Shown: positions 34,418-45,203, counted from the first letter of the stretch. The stretch: DNA of 64,000 nucleotides from Isochrysis galbana (GCA_018136815.1 CM030943.1:3327885-3391884); one strand, 5' to 3'. A program made the numbers and translations. The notes: a model not told the origin generated them from the sequence alone.

Positions 34418-35373
34418 TCACAGCTTGCTCGCCGCGAGCCGCATCAGCCCGCCCCTGGTGGATCCGCGCAGCCCCAACAAGATGGCCTGCCTCCGTTTGA
34501 GCCGGCCAAACTCGCGCGCGACCCACTCGTGGATCTGCTCCGGGTACGGCACGGTCGAGAACTCGCCCACTTCGCCTTGCTCCCACTGCTTCAGGATCAC
34601 CCTGTACCTGAGTGGGTGGGGGCGGTGGGGCAAGGCTCGTGGCGGGCGGTGCGGTCTGAAGGCGGGTGGGGTGAGTGGGTGGGGCGCCCCGACCCGACCC
34701 GATCCGAAGGGCTGGCCTGGGGCGCGCGCGTGGCGGGTGGGGGGGGGGGCGGGGGGGCGAAGTGCTTGGCGTAGCGTAGCCCCACGCACGCGGACACGTG
34801 CGCCACCAGCTGTAGGAGGAGCGGTTCGATGGTGTCTCCCTCGAGAAGATCGGCCCTCGCGATGATGAGCTCTGCCGCCTTGACGCTGAGGGGCATCAGC
34901 ACCTCCCTGACCCACAGGCGGTAGGCGAGAGCCTCCTCGCCGTGGGGCTTGCTGCGTACAGCCTCGCGGAACGCCTCGGCCGCCGTGGCAGAGACCGTGG
35001 CCGTGGTGTAAGGGGAGGACGGGGAGAAGGAGGGAGAGGGGGAGGAGGGGGAGGGAGAGGAGGGAGAAGAGGGGGACAGAGAGGAGGGAGAGGGAGAGGA
35101 GGGAGAGGAGAGGGAGGAGGAGGGAGAGGGGAGGGAGGAGGAGGGAGAGGGGAGGGACGAGGAGTGAGAGGAGTGAGACTGCAGGACCATCGCCTGATAC
35201 GATGCCTTGGAGGCAGTGATGCATGCGAGGAGAGGGCCGTAGAGGAGCTGGAGCTGCTGTCCGAGCCTGTCGACGAGGTTACGGTGCTGCTCGGACCGAA
35301 GCGTGTGCAGAGTGGTGAAGACGTACGAGAGACAGGCGAGGAGGATTGGGGTGAGAGTGGAGGAGGAGGACAT
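34418..35373 (-). CDS. Conserved membrane-anchored protein of unknown function
   Basis: Model complement(join(34418..34607,34790..35373)), 257 residues. A hydrophobic segment at about residues 7-25 (LTPILLACLSYVFTTLHTL) looks like a signal anchor. It is followed by NLVDRLGQQLQLLYGPLLAC and ITASKASYQAMV, a Ser/Pro low-complexity insert, then FREAVRSKPHGEEALAYRLW, VLMPLSVKAAELIIARADLL, VAHVSAYRVILKQWEQG across the splice, and IHEWVAREFGRLKRRQ near the end. I recall this layout (LYGPLLAC near the start, a YRVILKQW-type motif, LKRRQ at the end) from proteins of unknown function in several microalgae. The 182-bp intron (donor GC|GTGCGTGGG, acceptor ACTCAG|G) is in phase 2 and rebuilds HVSAYRVILK. 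No catalytic motif is visible. Confidence 0.8.
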
Positions 35374-35828
35374 GGGGAAGGGGGGGCGGGGGGGGGGAGG
35401 AAGGGGAAGAAGGGGACGATCGCGGGGAGAGAAGAAACGGCGAGATTTAAGAGAGAAAAGAAGGGGGTGAGCTCGGTCGTGCTGTGGAGGACCGTCCCGC
35501 GGAGGGACCCCGCGGTTATGAGAAAAGAACGTCCTGTCACTTTAAGAGAAGGCGCGGCGGTGGTACGCGAGGCGGTGGGGGGGGAGGGGCCATCCACTGA
35601 GAGACCACCGGCCGCGGGGAGGAGGGGACTTTTGTTTTGGTTTTGTTTTTGGTTCGCCGCCGCGGACGCGAGAGGAAAAAAATAAACCTTTTAATATTCT
35701 GGTCTATCTCGCGTGGCCTAGTCTCGTGCTATGCGACCACGCCTTCGCTCCTTTCCTACCCTTCACTACCCTGCCTTCCGGCGACTCCCCTCGTGCGCTG
35801 CTAAGGGGCCCGGGTCGTGGGGGGCGTC
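35374..35828. promoter_or_regulatory. 5' flank of the unknown membrane protein gene
   Basis: Purine-rich on the + strand just upstream of the start (35374-35470), so the gene strand carries a pyrimidine tract. From 35620 it becomes T-rich, with TTTTAATATTC near 35688. This could be core-promoter sequence, but no specific element is established. Confidence 0.35.
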
Positions 35829-35897
35829 TCGCATTCGCGAATCGACACTCTTCTTTAGGCTTCGCTCTTCGCTCTTCTCTTCGTCGTTCGGCATTTA
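35829..35897 (+). mobile_element. Family A leader fragment
   Basis: A 70-bp piece with CATTCGCGAATCGACACTC and TTCGTCGTTCGGCATTTAT, matching the first 70 bp of the family A leader. It stops where the AGGGCGGTCAAACAG repeat begins. Confidence 0.8.
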
Positions 35898-35898
35898 T

Positions 35899-36030
35899 TA
35901 GGGCGGTCAAACAGGGTTTTTTATTAGGGGTAGCGAAAATGGCCATCTCACGGTTGAGAAAATTTGAGGATTTTCTTCGGTAGAAAGTTCCCTATACATC
36001 CGACAAACACATATCAGGGGCCCATTAGGA
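35899..36030 (+). repeat. AGGGCGGTCAAACAG family, copy 2
   Basis: Matches 24126-24262 along its whole length, ending in GGGGCCCATTAG. Confidence 0.75.
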
Positions 36031-36059
36031 CCAAGACCCCCCCCTTGCTTGGGTCCTCA

Positions 36060-37800
36060 CAACAAAACGTATCCATGGTCCTCCACCTCCGCCACCGGGT
36101 CGGCGTTGCGCATTGGCCTTGAGCGCGACCTCATTGACGTCTTCCGCCTTCCTTGCTTGTAGGCGCTTGAGGTTGGCGGGCACGTCGACGGAGTAGTCCC
36201 ACAAGGCGTGCTCACGCAATGATGATATGAAGTGCATCATGGGCAAGGTGAATGGCTTTGGTGAGATCCCCATTGACAAGACCGACCAATACGGCAAGAT
36301 GCATGGCTCAATCTACGCGTTTGGCATCCCGGAGGACCACGAGGATCCGGACTACACGCCCTCGGAGCATTCCTACTCGGGCCCCATCACGGAGGTGGAA
36401 GAGGACCCAGGTGGAACTGAACAAGGCATATGACGCTTACGCCAAGTGGCGAAGTACAACGCGGCGTACACCACCGACAAGCACAAGGACATGCACGCCA
36501 CGCATGAGGAGGCCAAGGAGATTTGGCGCGCGCGCCTTGGATCGCCTAGCGATGAACGCCTCCGCCGCCTGCCGGACTACTCCGTCGACGTGCCCGCCAA
36601 CCTCAAGCGCATTCAAGCAAGGAAGGCGGAAGACGTCAACGAGGTCGCGCTCAAGGCCAATGCGCAACGCCGACCCCCCACTGCGACCGCATGCACGCGG
36701 GCATCTGCTGGTCCAACCCCGACACCGCGCACTTGATCGATTGGGACAAGGTGCCGGAGGGCCTCCAAGCCAAGATCAAGGCCAACCTCTACGATGCCAA
36801 GATGAAGAAGGAAAACAAGCAAAGTGGTGGACGCCTCACCTTCACCTGCAACAAGATATGCGCCACCACGACCAAGAACACCGAGAATGATTCGATGCGC
36901 ATCCTCATCGACTCGGGCGCCACCGGGGCGGACTACTTCAACGACATCAGCTTCTTTCCGGATGGCGTGGATGAGACGCGCACGGACATGGTTGAGGTGG
37001 CAAGTGGCAAGGCAATCAAGACTTGGGGCACCGGCACCGCCAAGTTCCTTGCACTTGTGCGCCCCCAAGCCGGTGCACCCCTTGGATGGCATGTGGTCGA
37101 GAAGCCCGACGCATCCTTTGGTCCATTCAAACGCAACATGCTCTCCACCCACAAGGCGTGCTCACGCAATGATGATATGAAGTGCATCATGGGCAAGGTG
37201 AATGGCTTTGAACTTCCTGGAGGTGCATTCATGCCTTTCACCATGGGTGACGACTCCCAAGGCTTCTATGTGGACGTACAGCCCATCCCCAAGGGCGAGA
37301 CGACCAAGGCGTACTCGCTTGGACCGTACACCACCTGAGAAGCGCAAGGCTTCATGCAAGGCTTCATGTGTGTCGTGAACCCAAGGCCTAGCCTAGCTAT
37401 GGCATGGCTAGGTGGTGTGCAAAGCATTTGTTCTTATTGGGGTTTTGTTTTTGTGTCGGTTACGTGATCGGCGGTTGAGTCGGTTACGGCGATTGAGTCG
37501 GTTACGGCGGTTGAGTCGTTTGAACGGACAACGGACCGTGCAAGGGTAGAGACCCCTAAGAGACAAGTAACAAGACAGCTTTCGCCACTCATCTGGTACC
37601 CCCGCCGAGAGACAAAGAGACATGGACAAGAACAATGACAAGATCTTCTTCTACAACAAGGATGGTGCTGAATGGAGAGCATTCAGGCCCAAGTTGCTCG
37701 CGATGGCCGGCAAGAACGGTTGCCGACGTGCGATGCTCAAGAACAAGACGGAAAGCGTCGATGACGCCGACAAGGACAAGGAAGCCACCCAGGTGGAACT
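36060..37800 (+). mobile_element. Ty1/copia-type retrotransposon remains (fossil, broken and rearranged)
   Basis: Parts recognised: a gag-like segment with VDVPANLKRIQARKAEDVNE, present in direct (36580-36660) and inverted (36090-36200) orientation; an aspartic protease stretch with ILIDSGATGADYFND (about 36900-36945); a repeated word MKCIMGKVNGF in two places; and at 37622 a gag start reading MDKNNDKIFFYNKDGAEWRA, cut by the assembly gap at 37801. Reverse transcriptase and integrase are not seen. The element is broken, with several rearrangements. The order of parts suggests at least two overlapping copies. No terminal repeats identified. Confidence 0.7.
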
Positions 37801-37900
37801 NNNNNNNNNNNNNNNNNNNNNNNNNNNNNNNNNNNNNNNNNNNNNNNNNNNNNNNNNNNNNNNNNNNNNNNNNNNNNNNNNNNNNNNNNNNNNNNNNNNN
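37801..37900. other. Assembly gap, 100 N
   Basis: Exactly 100 unknown bases, the conventional placeholder for a gap of unknown size. Confidence 0.99.
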
Positions 37901-38355
37901 CCTAACCCTAACCCTAACCCTAACCCTAACCCTAACCCTAACCCTAACCCTAACCCTAACCCTAACCCTAACCCTAACCCTAACCTAACCTAACCCTAAC
38001 CCTAACCCTAACCCTAACCCTAACCCTAACCCTAACCCTAACCCTAACCCTAACCTAACCCTAACCCTAACCCTAACCCTAACCCTAACCCTAACCCTAA
38101 CCCTAACCCTAACCCTAACCCTAACCCTAACCCTAACCCTAACCCTAACCCTAACCCTAACCCTAACCCTAACCCTAACCCTAACCCTAACCCTAACCCT
38201 AACCCTAACCCTAACCCTAACCCTAACCCTAACCCTAACCCTAACCCTAACCCTAACCCTAACCCTAACCCTAACCCTAACCCTAACCCTAACCCTAACC
38301 CTAACCCTAACCCTAACCCTAACCCTAACCCCCACCCTAACCCCTAACCACCCTA

Positions 38356-38394
<39 letters not shown>

Positions 38395-38420
38395 CCCTAA
38401 CCCTAACCCTAACCCTAACC

Positions 38421-38461
<41 letters not shown>

Positions 38462-38579
38462 CCCTAACCCTAACCCTAACCCTAACCCTAACCCTAACCC
38501 TAACCCTAACCCTAACCCTAACCCTAACCCTAACCCTAACCCCAACCCTAACCCTAACCCTAACCCTAACCCTAACCCC

Positions 38580-38620
<41 letters not shown>

Positions 38621-38792
38621 CCCTAACCCTAACCCTAACCCTAACCCCTAACCCTAACCCTAACCCTAACCCTAACCCTAACCCTAACCCTAACCCTAAC
38701 CCTAACCCTAACCCCAACCCTAACCCCAACCCCAACCCCAACCCTAACCCCAACCCTAACCCCAACCCCAACCCTAACCCCAACCCTAACCC
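37901..38792 (+). repeat. Telomeric repeat (CCCTAA)n, degenerate at its right end
   Basis: About 140 CCCTAA units start immediately after the gap. They are nearly perfect to about 38700, then carry more and more CCCCAA variants up to 38792. The C-rich strand running 5' to 3' into unique sequence is the orientation of a left chromosome end, so the true end faces the gap. Confidence 0.97.
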
Positions 38793-39205
38793 ATGCGTGT
38801 CTCGGATTGTTGTCAGACTAGTCAGATTGGAACCCCGTCGGCCTCTGTCGCCCTCGTCCCTCGCCCCTGTCGCTCCTCGCTCCCTCATTCTCGCTCTCGC
38901 TCTCGCTCCGTCGTAACAAGCAATCTTACAACACCAACCAAGTCTACTCACTCGCTCACCCTCGCGATCCACTATGTCCGCTCCGTCTTCGCGCTCGCCC
39001 TCGCCACTGCCCGCCATCCATCCTCCAACCATGGAAGATGGTCTGCCCGTCCCGCCCACCAATGGCCGAAATGCCGTGCCTTCCGCCGCCTACCTTCCTT
39101 CCCGTTCGGTCCCTCCTGTTCCATCCGTAACCTCCAATCCGTCAGCTCCATGAGCGAAGATAGTTGGCCTCCTGTTCATAGAGGTATCAGCTTGAGGATC
39201 TTGTT
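38793..39205 (+). mobile_element. Subtelomeric sequence resembling the family A leader and frame start
   Basis: CGCTCT-rich leader-like sequence (38860-38915) with GTAACAAGCA is followed by a frame starting at 38971 that begins MSAPSSRSPSPLPA. This Pro/Ser-rich layout parallels family A (leader with CTCTCGTAACACTC, then MPLSPPSSPS). Sequence identity is weak, so this is a tentative diverged relative. Confidence 0.3.
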
Positions 39206-40031
39206 TTGAATAGAACGGGTGTGTGCGCGCGGGCTTGGATGTGCGCGCGCGGGCTCCGCAGCTGTATGTGGCGTCGATGCCGCAGTTGGACGAGTGAAGG
39301 AGTGTGCGTGCAGTGGCAGGTGCCTGCTTATTTTTCCCGATCACATGGGTGGTGTGCCCCACCACTTGATCAATTTTGGCTCTCAACTTGCAATCCCACG
39401 CGAGCACCATCAACAGCCACCTTGGTGGGCTATTGGCCGCCCAGCGCGCCCCGTTCACCGTGTCTTCACCTGCACCTGCAGCGTTCCTGCACTCTCACCT
39501 TCACCTTCACTGAAGAAAAAACGTCGGACCAGCACCTTCCCAGTCGGATTTTTTTTTACTTCTCGCTCGCCCCCCCCCCCCCCCCAATCCTGCAGCCTGT
39601 CGCAATTTTCGTTGCTGCGGGTGGCCCCCGTGGAGGTTTTTCATCGCCCATCGCGCCGCGAAAAAAAAAGGCGCGCACCGCCCTTGTTTAGAAGTTTAAA
39701 AAACCTGTTATTTGACCGCCCTATTGATGGCGACCTCCATCGCCACCTCCACCTCTTCTAGCCCCTACCTATGCAAGCTTGCTCGCCACATGCGTGCTTC
39801 AGCCAACCTGGGTGAGCTTCTCTTGCCCCCCCCCAGCCGGCCGGCGGCTGCAAGTTGGCACTTTACGGCCCGCGCCCGGCAGACGGCTTAGCGAGCGCAA
39901 GACGGTGGCGCGAATGGGTTGGTGGCTCCCAAGCTTCCACGCCAGGGGCCATGCACTACACAATCGTGCGCCACCATCGATCGGTCCGACTTCCCGAGAG
40001 TGCGTTGACCTTGTGCTCGCGCATAGGTCGC
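39206..40031. other. Spacer left of MBF1, with an inverted AGGGCGGTCAAA motif
   Basis: No gene recognised. An inverted motif (TTTGACCGCCCTA) lies at 39711-39723. A C run at 39572-39586 and an A run at 39661-39669 are present. The right part is the likely 3' UTR of MBF1. Confidence 0.4.
39697..39723 (-). repeat. AGGGCGGTCAAA motif, inverted copy
   Basis: The reverse complement reads AGGGCGGTCAAATAACAGGT followed by TTTTTTA, matching the other copies except for a small insertion. Confidence 0.55.
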
Positions 40032-41046
40032 CTATTTCTTGGCACGCGGCAGCTTGCAGCCGAGCGCACGCTCAATCTTGGCGATGATAGCGTTGTTGGG
40101 GATGGCCTTACCCGACTCGTACTCGTTGATGATGGCCGGCTGCATGTTGAGACTCTGTCATTATGGAACCAAGAGGCAGAGGTGAGCGAGCGCGTGCGTG
40201 ACGTGTTTGGGGGGGGGGAGGAGCTCTGGACTACACCCGGGCACGGAAGTCACGGAGGGCAAGCAGGCATTGTGAAATGGTAGCGAGGCACGTGGCAGGC
40301 TTTGCCAAGGGGCCAAAAGTTAGAGGGGCGGGCGGCAACGCGTGACTGCGCCTCGGCCGAGCGTTGGACACGCACCTGAGCGAGTTGTTTCTGTACAAGT
40401 AAAAGGCGCCAACAACGGCGTCAGGAGGGGGGGGGGGGGGGTCAGTATTCTCTTAGGGGTGCCGTTGGGGCGGGGGGCGGGGGAGTCGGCGTGCCGCAGC
40501 AAGATCATACGCTCAATCGGAAGGAGAATGCGGAAGGGCCACACTCTGACGGGACAACACTTCGATGGCCCGCAATCGCGCGGCTCGCCAGCTGCAGCGC
40601 GGCCCTACCTGCGTGAGTCCCTTTGCGGTGCGCCCCTTCATGATGGCGAGCCTCAGGTCCTTATCGACGGTCTGGTCTGTCGGACGATGGGCGCAGAGGG
40701 CGGTCAGTGGGGGACGGACGCTAGAGCGCCTGGCGCTCGCTGATGCTCAGATTTGCCCCACGCGCTTCCGGCAAGGTACTTTGGTGGTGATGCGTCCAGG
40801 TCGCTCCCGCGCCCTCCCCAATCTAGGTGTCCGCACTCGATGGTCTCACATGCGCACGCTTGCCACGGCGCGCATTTGCAGGATGGCCCACTCACGTTTG
40901 AGCTCCTCCGTCTCGGCGTCCAACTTGGCGGCGGAGAGCCCTGCGGAAGTCGTGGCCCCGCCACCGCCGCCGCCGCCGCCGCCAGCAGGCCGCTTGGCCC
41001 CCGGTTTGGCGCCAAACGTGACGGTCGTGAAATCTTGTCCTTGCAT
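40032..41046 (-). CDS. MBF1: Multiprotein bridging factor 1 (transcription co-activator)
   Basis: MBF1 links sequence-specific activators to TBP and also acts at stalled ribosomes; it has a Cro/C1-type helix-turn-helix. The model is complement(join(40032..40154,40376..40390,40609..40676,40896..41046)), 118 residues, a little shorter than the usual 140-150. It starts MQGQDFTTVTF, followed by a Gly-rich run, then KLDAETEELKHQTV over the first joint, IMKGRTAKGLTQ, the micro-exon KQLAQ, and INEYESGKAIPNN...KIERALGCKLPRAKK at the end. All joints keep phase (1, 0, 0). The donors are GTGAGT, GTAGGG and GTGCGT. Exon 3 is only 15 nt, yet it supplies the conserved QxxLAQ turn of the HTH. The Gly run replaces the usual basic linker. 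Confidence 0.93.
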
Positions 41047-41349
41047 CTCTCCTCGGCTGCGACGCAAGATGTGTGTGAGTGAGAGGGGGGTGATGAGCTG
41101 TGGCAGACCGGGTGGCGAAGAGAAGAGAGCAGAGGGAAGAGAGAGAGAAGAGAGACGTGTGGCCGAGAGGGAGGCGGGGAAGGGGCAAAGGCGGGGGGGA
41201 GGGCCGGGGTTGGACGCAACCGGCCGTACGGCGGCGAAGGCGGCTCTCCCGCACTGCCTCCCCACCCGCCCTCCCTCTGTCCCCCTTCTCCTCCTCTCCC
41301 CCTGCCCCCACCCACCCCCCACCTCTCTCCCTCTCTGTCTCACCTCGGC
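41047..41349. promoter_or_regulatory. 5' flank of MBF1
   Basis: GC-rich interval between the MBF1 start and the purine tract. It contains GA-rich patches at 41115-41210. No defined promoter element. Confidence 0.3.
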
Positions 41350-41658
41350 ATGGCTGGCGGAGAGGGCGGGGAAGGAGGAGGAGAGAGAGGAGAGAGAGAG
41401 GAGAGAGAGAGGAGAGAGAGGAGAGAGAGAGAGGAGAGAGAGAGGAGAGAGAGAGGAGAGAGGAGAGACGGGAAGGGTGAAGAGAGAATAGAGGGGGGGA
41501 GAGAGAGGAAAGTTGGCGGGAGGGACCCTCTCTCCGTGCGGAGACAGAGTACACACGCTGCGAGCTGTGAGAGAGGGGGAGGAGAGAGAATAACCCCCCC
41601 CTCTCTCTCTCCCCTTCTTTCTCTCTCTGCTCTCTCTTCTCTCTCTTTCTCTTCTCTC

Positions 41659-41690
<32 letters not shown>

Positions 41691-41775
41691 CTCTCTCTTT
41701 CTCTCCCGTGTTCCTCTGCTCGTTGCCGCCGCCCTCCGCCACGCGCTCTCTCTCCCTCTATCATACTGTAATACA
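41350..41775. repeat. GA tract followed by CT tract
   Basis: AGAGAGAGGAG units at 41378-41515 on the + strand, then CTCTCTCTTTCTC-type units at 41600-41710. The opposed purine and pyrimidine blocks could pair as a long imperfect hairpin. Confidence 0.85.
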
Positions 41776-42090
41776 ACGCGTGAATGAATACCTCTCTCAG
41801 CGGCCGCCCGCCGCTTGAGAGGAGCGAGAGCAGCGAACTCTCTCCTCCCTCTCCTTTCCTTCCCTTCTCTTCCCCTCTCTCTCTTAGAAGCCCGCCCTCC
41901 TCCGCTTCTGTTTCAAGAAAAAGGAGGAGAAGAGATCATATCTCGAGAGAGAGGAGGGGTTGTGAGGGGTGGGGTACAATTAACATGTTTGCGGAGAGGG
42001 TTTATGTGAAACCACAGGGACAGCGGGGAAGGAGAGGGAAGGTCTGCCGCCCTCTCCCTCCCCACCCGTTCCTCTTGATTCCTCTCTCCC
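41776..42090. other. Spacer between simple repeats
   Basis: Pyrimidine-rich then mixed sequence. No gene recognised. Confidence 0.35.
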
Positions 42091-42245
42091 TCTCTCTTTT
42101 CTCTCGCTTCTCTCTCTCTTCTCTCTCTCTTCTCTCTCTCTTCTCTCTCTCTTCTCTCTCTCTTCTCTCTCTCTTCTCTCTCTCTTCTCTCTCTCTTCTC
42201 TCTCTCTTCTCTCTCTCTTCTCTCTCTCTTCTCTCTCTCTTCTCG
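42091..42245. repeat. (CTCTCTCTTCT)n tandem tract
   Basis: About thirteen near-perfect 11-bp CTCTCTCTTCT units. Confidence 0.92.
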
Positions 42246-42690
42246 GCGCCTTGGGCCACGTGGAGCACAGGAGAAAAGAAATCCTCGTCGACTACCGTTA
42301 AACAAACGGAGAGGAGAGGGGACAACCGCGCGAGCGATGGGAAGAGACGAACCAAACTCGCGCGGTGGGGGAGCGGGGAAGATAGAGAGAAAAGCGGGGG
42401 CCACCACAGAAAGGAAGGGGGTGGGAGGGGGAGGGGGAGGATGAGAGAGGGAGAGAGAGGGAAGGCGGAGAGAGAGCGGAAGAGGTTGGGAGAAAGAGTG
42501 AAGAGGGAGAGAAAAAGAGAGAGGGGAAAAGAGACAGAAGGAGAGAGGGGCAGAGAGAGAGAGAGAGAGGAGAGGCTGCTAGAGAGAGAGAGGGAGAGAG
42601 ATTAGAGAGAGAGAAGAGAGAGGGAGGAGAGAGAAGAGAGGAAAGAGAACGAGGGAAAAGAGGTGAAAGAGAGAGAGAGAGAGAGAGCCT
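42246..42690. repeat. Purine-rich interval
   Basis: Mostly G/A on the + strand with AGAGAGAGG units. No gene seen. Confidence 0.7.
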
Positions 42691-42696
42691 CGGTCT

Positions 42697-42834
<138 letters not shown>

Positions 42835-42849
42835 AGCGGCGGGCGCCCT

Positions 42850-43285
42850 CTCTCCTCCCTCTCTCTCTAACTTCTAACCTCCTCTCTCTCCCTCTCTCTC
42901 TAACTTCTAACTCCCTCTCTCCTCCCTCTCTCTCTAACTTCTAACCTCCTCTCTCTCCCTCTCTCTCTAACTTCTAACTCCCTCTCTCCTCCCTCTCTCT
43001 CTAACTTCTAACCTCCTCTCTCTCCCTCTCTCTCTAACTTCTAACTCCCTCTCTCCTCCCTCTCTCTCTAACTTCTAACCTCCTCTCTCTCCCTCTCTCT
43101 CTAACTTCTAACTCCCTCTCTCCTCCCTCTCTCTCTAACTTCTAACCTCCTCTCTCTCCCTCTCTCTCTAACTTCTAACTCCCTCTCTCCTCCCTCTCTC
43201 TCTAACTTCTAACCTCCTCTCTCTCCCTCTCTCTCTAACTTCTAACTTCCTCTCTCCTCCCTCTCTAACTTCTAACCTCCTCTCT
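42850..43285. repeat. Tandem repeat, about 66-bp period (two half-units each ending in AACTTCTAAC)
   Basis: Each period has CTCTCTCTAACTTCTAACCT and CTCTCTCTAACTTCTAACTC half-units with C/T spacers. About 6.5 periods. The array ends at the AGGGCGGTCAAACAG motif at 43287. Confidence 0.92.
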
Positions 43286-43286
43286 C

Positions 43287-43356
43287 TCTAGGGCGGTCAA
43301 ACAGGGCTTTTTAAGTACTAATATTGGGGGGGGTCGACATTTTTGACCGTGAGCGG
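43287..43356 (+). repeat. AGGGCGGTCAAACAG family, copy 3
   Basis: AGGGCGGTCAAACAGGGCTTT at the left and, about 55 bp on, ATTTTTGACCGTG. The pair is shared with 49777-49850 and, inverted, with 45335-45415. Confidence 0.7.
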
Positions 43357-44429
43357 AAAGCCCCGGCGAAAGCGGCTCGGAGGGTCTCCCCGCCTTTTCA
43401 GAATCCTCGTCCGAAAAGACGGTGCGAAGTCCCGTCGGACCCCCCCCCCTTGCACACGCTCTGGCGGCTCACACGAGCCGAACTAGACGTCGCTCCCACT
43501 GAGAGATGTGTTTCTTTAGTCTAAAAGGTGCCTACACACTTCTTAAATTAGGGGTCCGACGCCCCATATTGCCAATAAAGCAAATTTCAAACCCTGGTGC
43601 CCCAGCGATGACGTCCGCGCATGCACATGCGCACCACACACAGCTCGCACACGGCCCATTAGGCTGTCATAGGATGCTCCTTGACTGTCCCGACCCTCGC
43701 CCCGCAGGATTCGCCCGGGCTCGCGATTGACGAGGAGCTGGAGCACCAGGACGCCATGGCGCTCGATGCTCCTCGCTGGTCGACAAAAGTTTGTTGGCCG
43801 CTGGCGGGACAGGTGCGCTGCCGATCGCGCCCGCTCTGGCGCAGGTCGACCAGGCCCGTACCTACAATGCCTCTGCCGCCCCAAACGTCAGGTTCCCGAC
43901 TCGTCTTTCGACGCTGTGAGGCAGGGAGAACACCTGCCGCCAATGCTCAACCAGAGCATCGGCGGCAGGTGTTCTCTCTATGTTTTCGTCGGCTCCTCGG
44001 ATTTTCACGTGCATCATAGGGCTGGTAGCAATCTAGAAATGTAATTTAAGCTAGCCTGTAGCGTGATCTGCGACGGCGCGACGCGCGCGGCCGAACAGTA
44101 CAGTGGAATTGATAGCTTTTTGTTTGACGTCTAAAGGGAGAATTTTTCTCCGCACTGAGGGCTCGAAAATTGGGCAGAAGGGCGAATTTCGAGCTCTACA
44201 CCGCCCGTTCTTTTGGCTACTAGTAGATTCAATATGTAATCTAGCCAAGCACCGGCCTGAAAGCTTCAGGCGTGATGGTTGCGATCGATTTCTGTGGGCA
44301 ATCGTGTCGTGAATCACGATTGGACACCGGCTGCTTTGCGCTCATCTCGAGCCAACTTTTGGAATTTTTTGTTCACACGGATGACCTCCAAGCTCAGGAA
44401 CAACGACACGTATATACGATTTCAGGTCA
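43357..44429. other. Spacer, with a strong hairpin at 43926-43976; no gene recognised
   Basis: Frames of up to about 110 codons on both strands show no known domain. The hairpin is listed separately. Confidence 0.4.
43926..43976. other. Near-perfect inverted repeat (hairpin), 23-bp arms and 5-nt loop
   Basis: The left arm starts GAGAACACCTGCCGCC and the right arm ends GGCGGCAGGTGTTCTC. One mismatch in 23 pairs, loop AACCA. It could be a structured RNA, a transposon or terminator hairpin, or an artefact of local duplication. Confidence 0.85.
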
Positions 44430-45165
44430 GCAGAGGAAGGCGGGCAGGCGGGCTTGAGCGAGGGCGAGGACGGCGGCGAAAGCGGCATCGAGCGAGCGGC
44501 GAGAGGCGAGGGCGAGTGTGAGGAGGGCTGTGATGGCAGGGGCTGGCGAGGAGAGGCGAGGCTGTAGGGTATGAGTGTTACGAGAGCGAGAGCGACGAGA
44601 GCGAGAGCGACGACGGATGACGACTGACGACAGGACGACGGACAGAGACACCCAGGAAAACACCCCGACTCTCGCCCCACGACTTTCTCACGTAACTCGA
44701 CTAAAATCAAACCCAAACACTCCGGCCAGACGACGACGGAGGACGATCAGAAGGCGATCTGTCGGCGATCCCGTCTGGAAGGGGAATCGCACCATAACGG
44801 AAACGAGGGGCAATCCTGCCGCACAAGATTCCAAAAGACTTACCGAATAAGACGAAAGGAGTGCGATGTGCCTAAGGGGGAGATACGAAGAGGTCGTGAA
44901 TTAAACCTGATTGCCCCTAGAAGCAGATGAAGAACCGCTGTAGAGATAGCAAATTAAACCTATTTGCGAGGCGCCTGGGAGGAAGAAAGGGTGGGGAAAC
45001 TTCCCTTCTCTTTCGAGAGAAAGAGAGAGGGCGCTCCACAACCCACGATCCCATGCATCCAAGCGAAGCTTTTGACCGAGAACGAGAACGAGAGAATTAT
45101 AACGATAAATACCGAACGACAAAGAGAAGAGCGAAGCCTAACGAGTGTCGATTCGCGAATGCGAC
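44430..45165 (-). mobile_element. Family A copy, minus strand, leader plus first codons of the frame
   Basis: From 45165 leftward the reverse complement matches the 14478 and 24499 leaders throughout, then the frame start, and ends at about 44430 inside the CPPSSAD stretch. The 5' end is intact and the 3' part missing, the opposite of usual LINE truncation. Confidence 0.85.
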
Positions 45166-45203
45166 AAGCACCTTTGCAGGTGTTTCCAGCCGCCTCTTAA
45201 GGA

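Noticed and set aside
37901-38792. LTLTLT and RVRVRV open frames
   Set aside because: Translation of telomere repeats.
35899-39723. A single 3.8-kb DNA transposon with inverted AGGGCGGTCAAACAG ends
   Set aside because: The interval contains an assembly gap and a telomere, so the two motifs are unlikely to be ends of one element.
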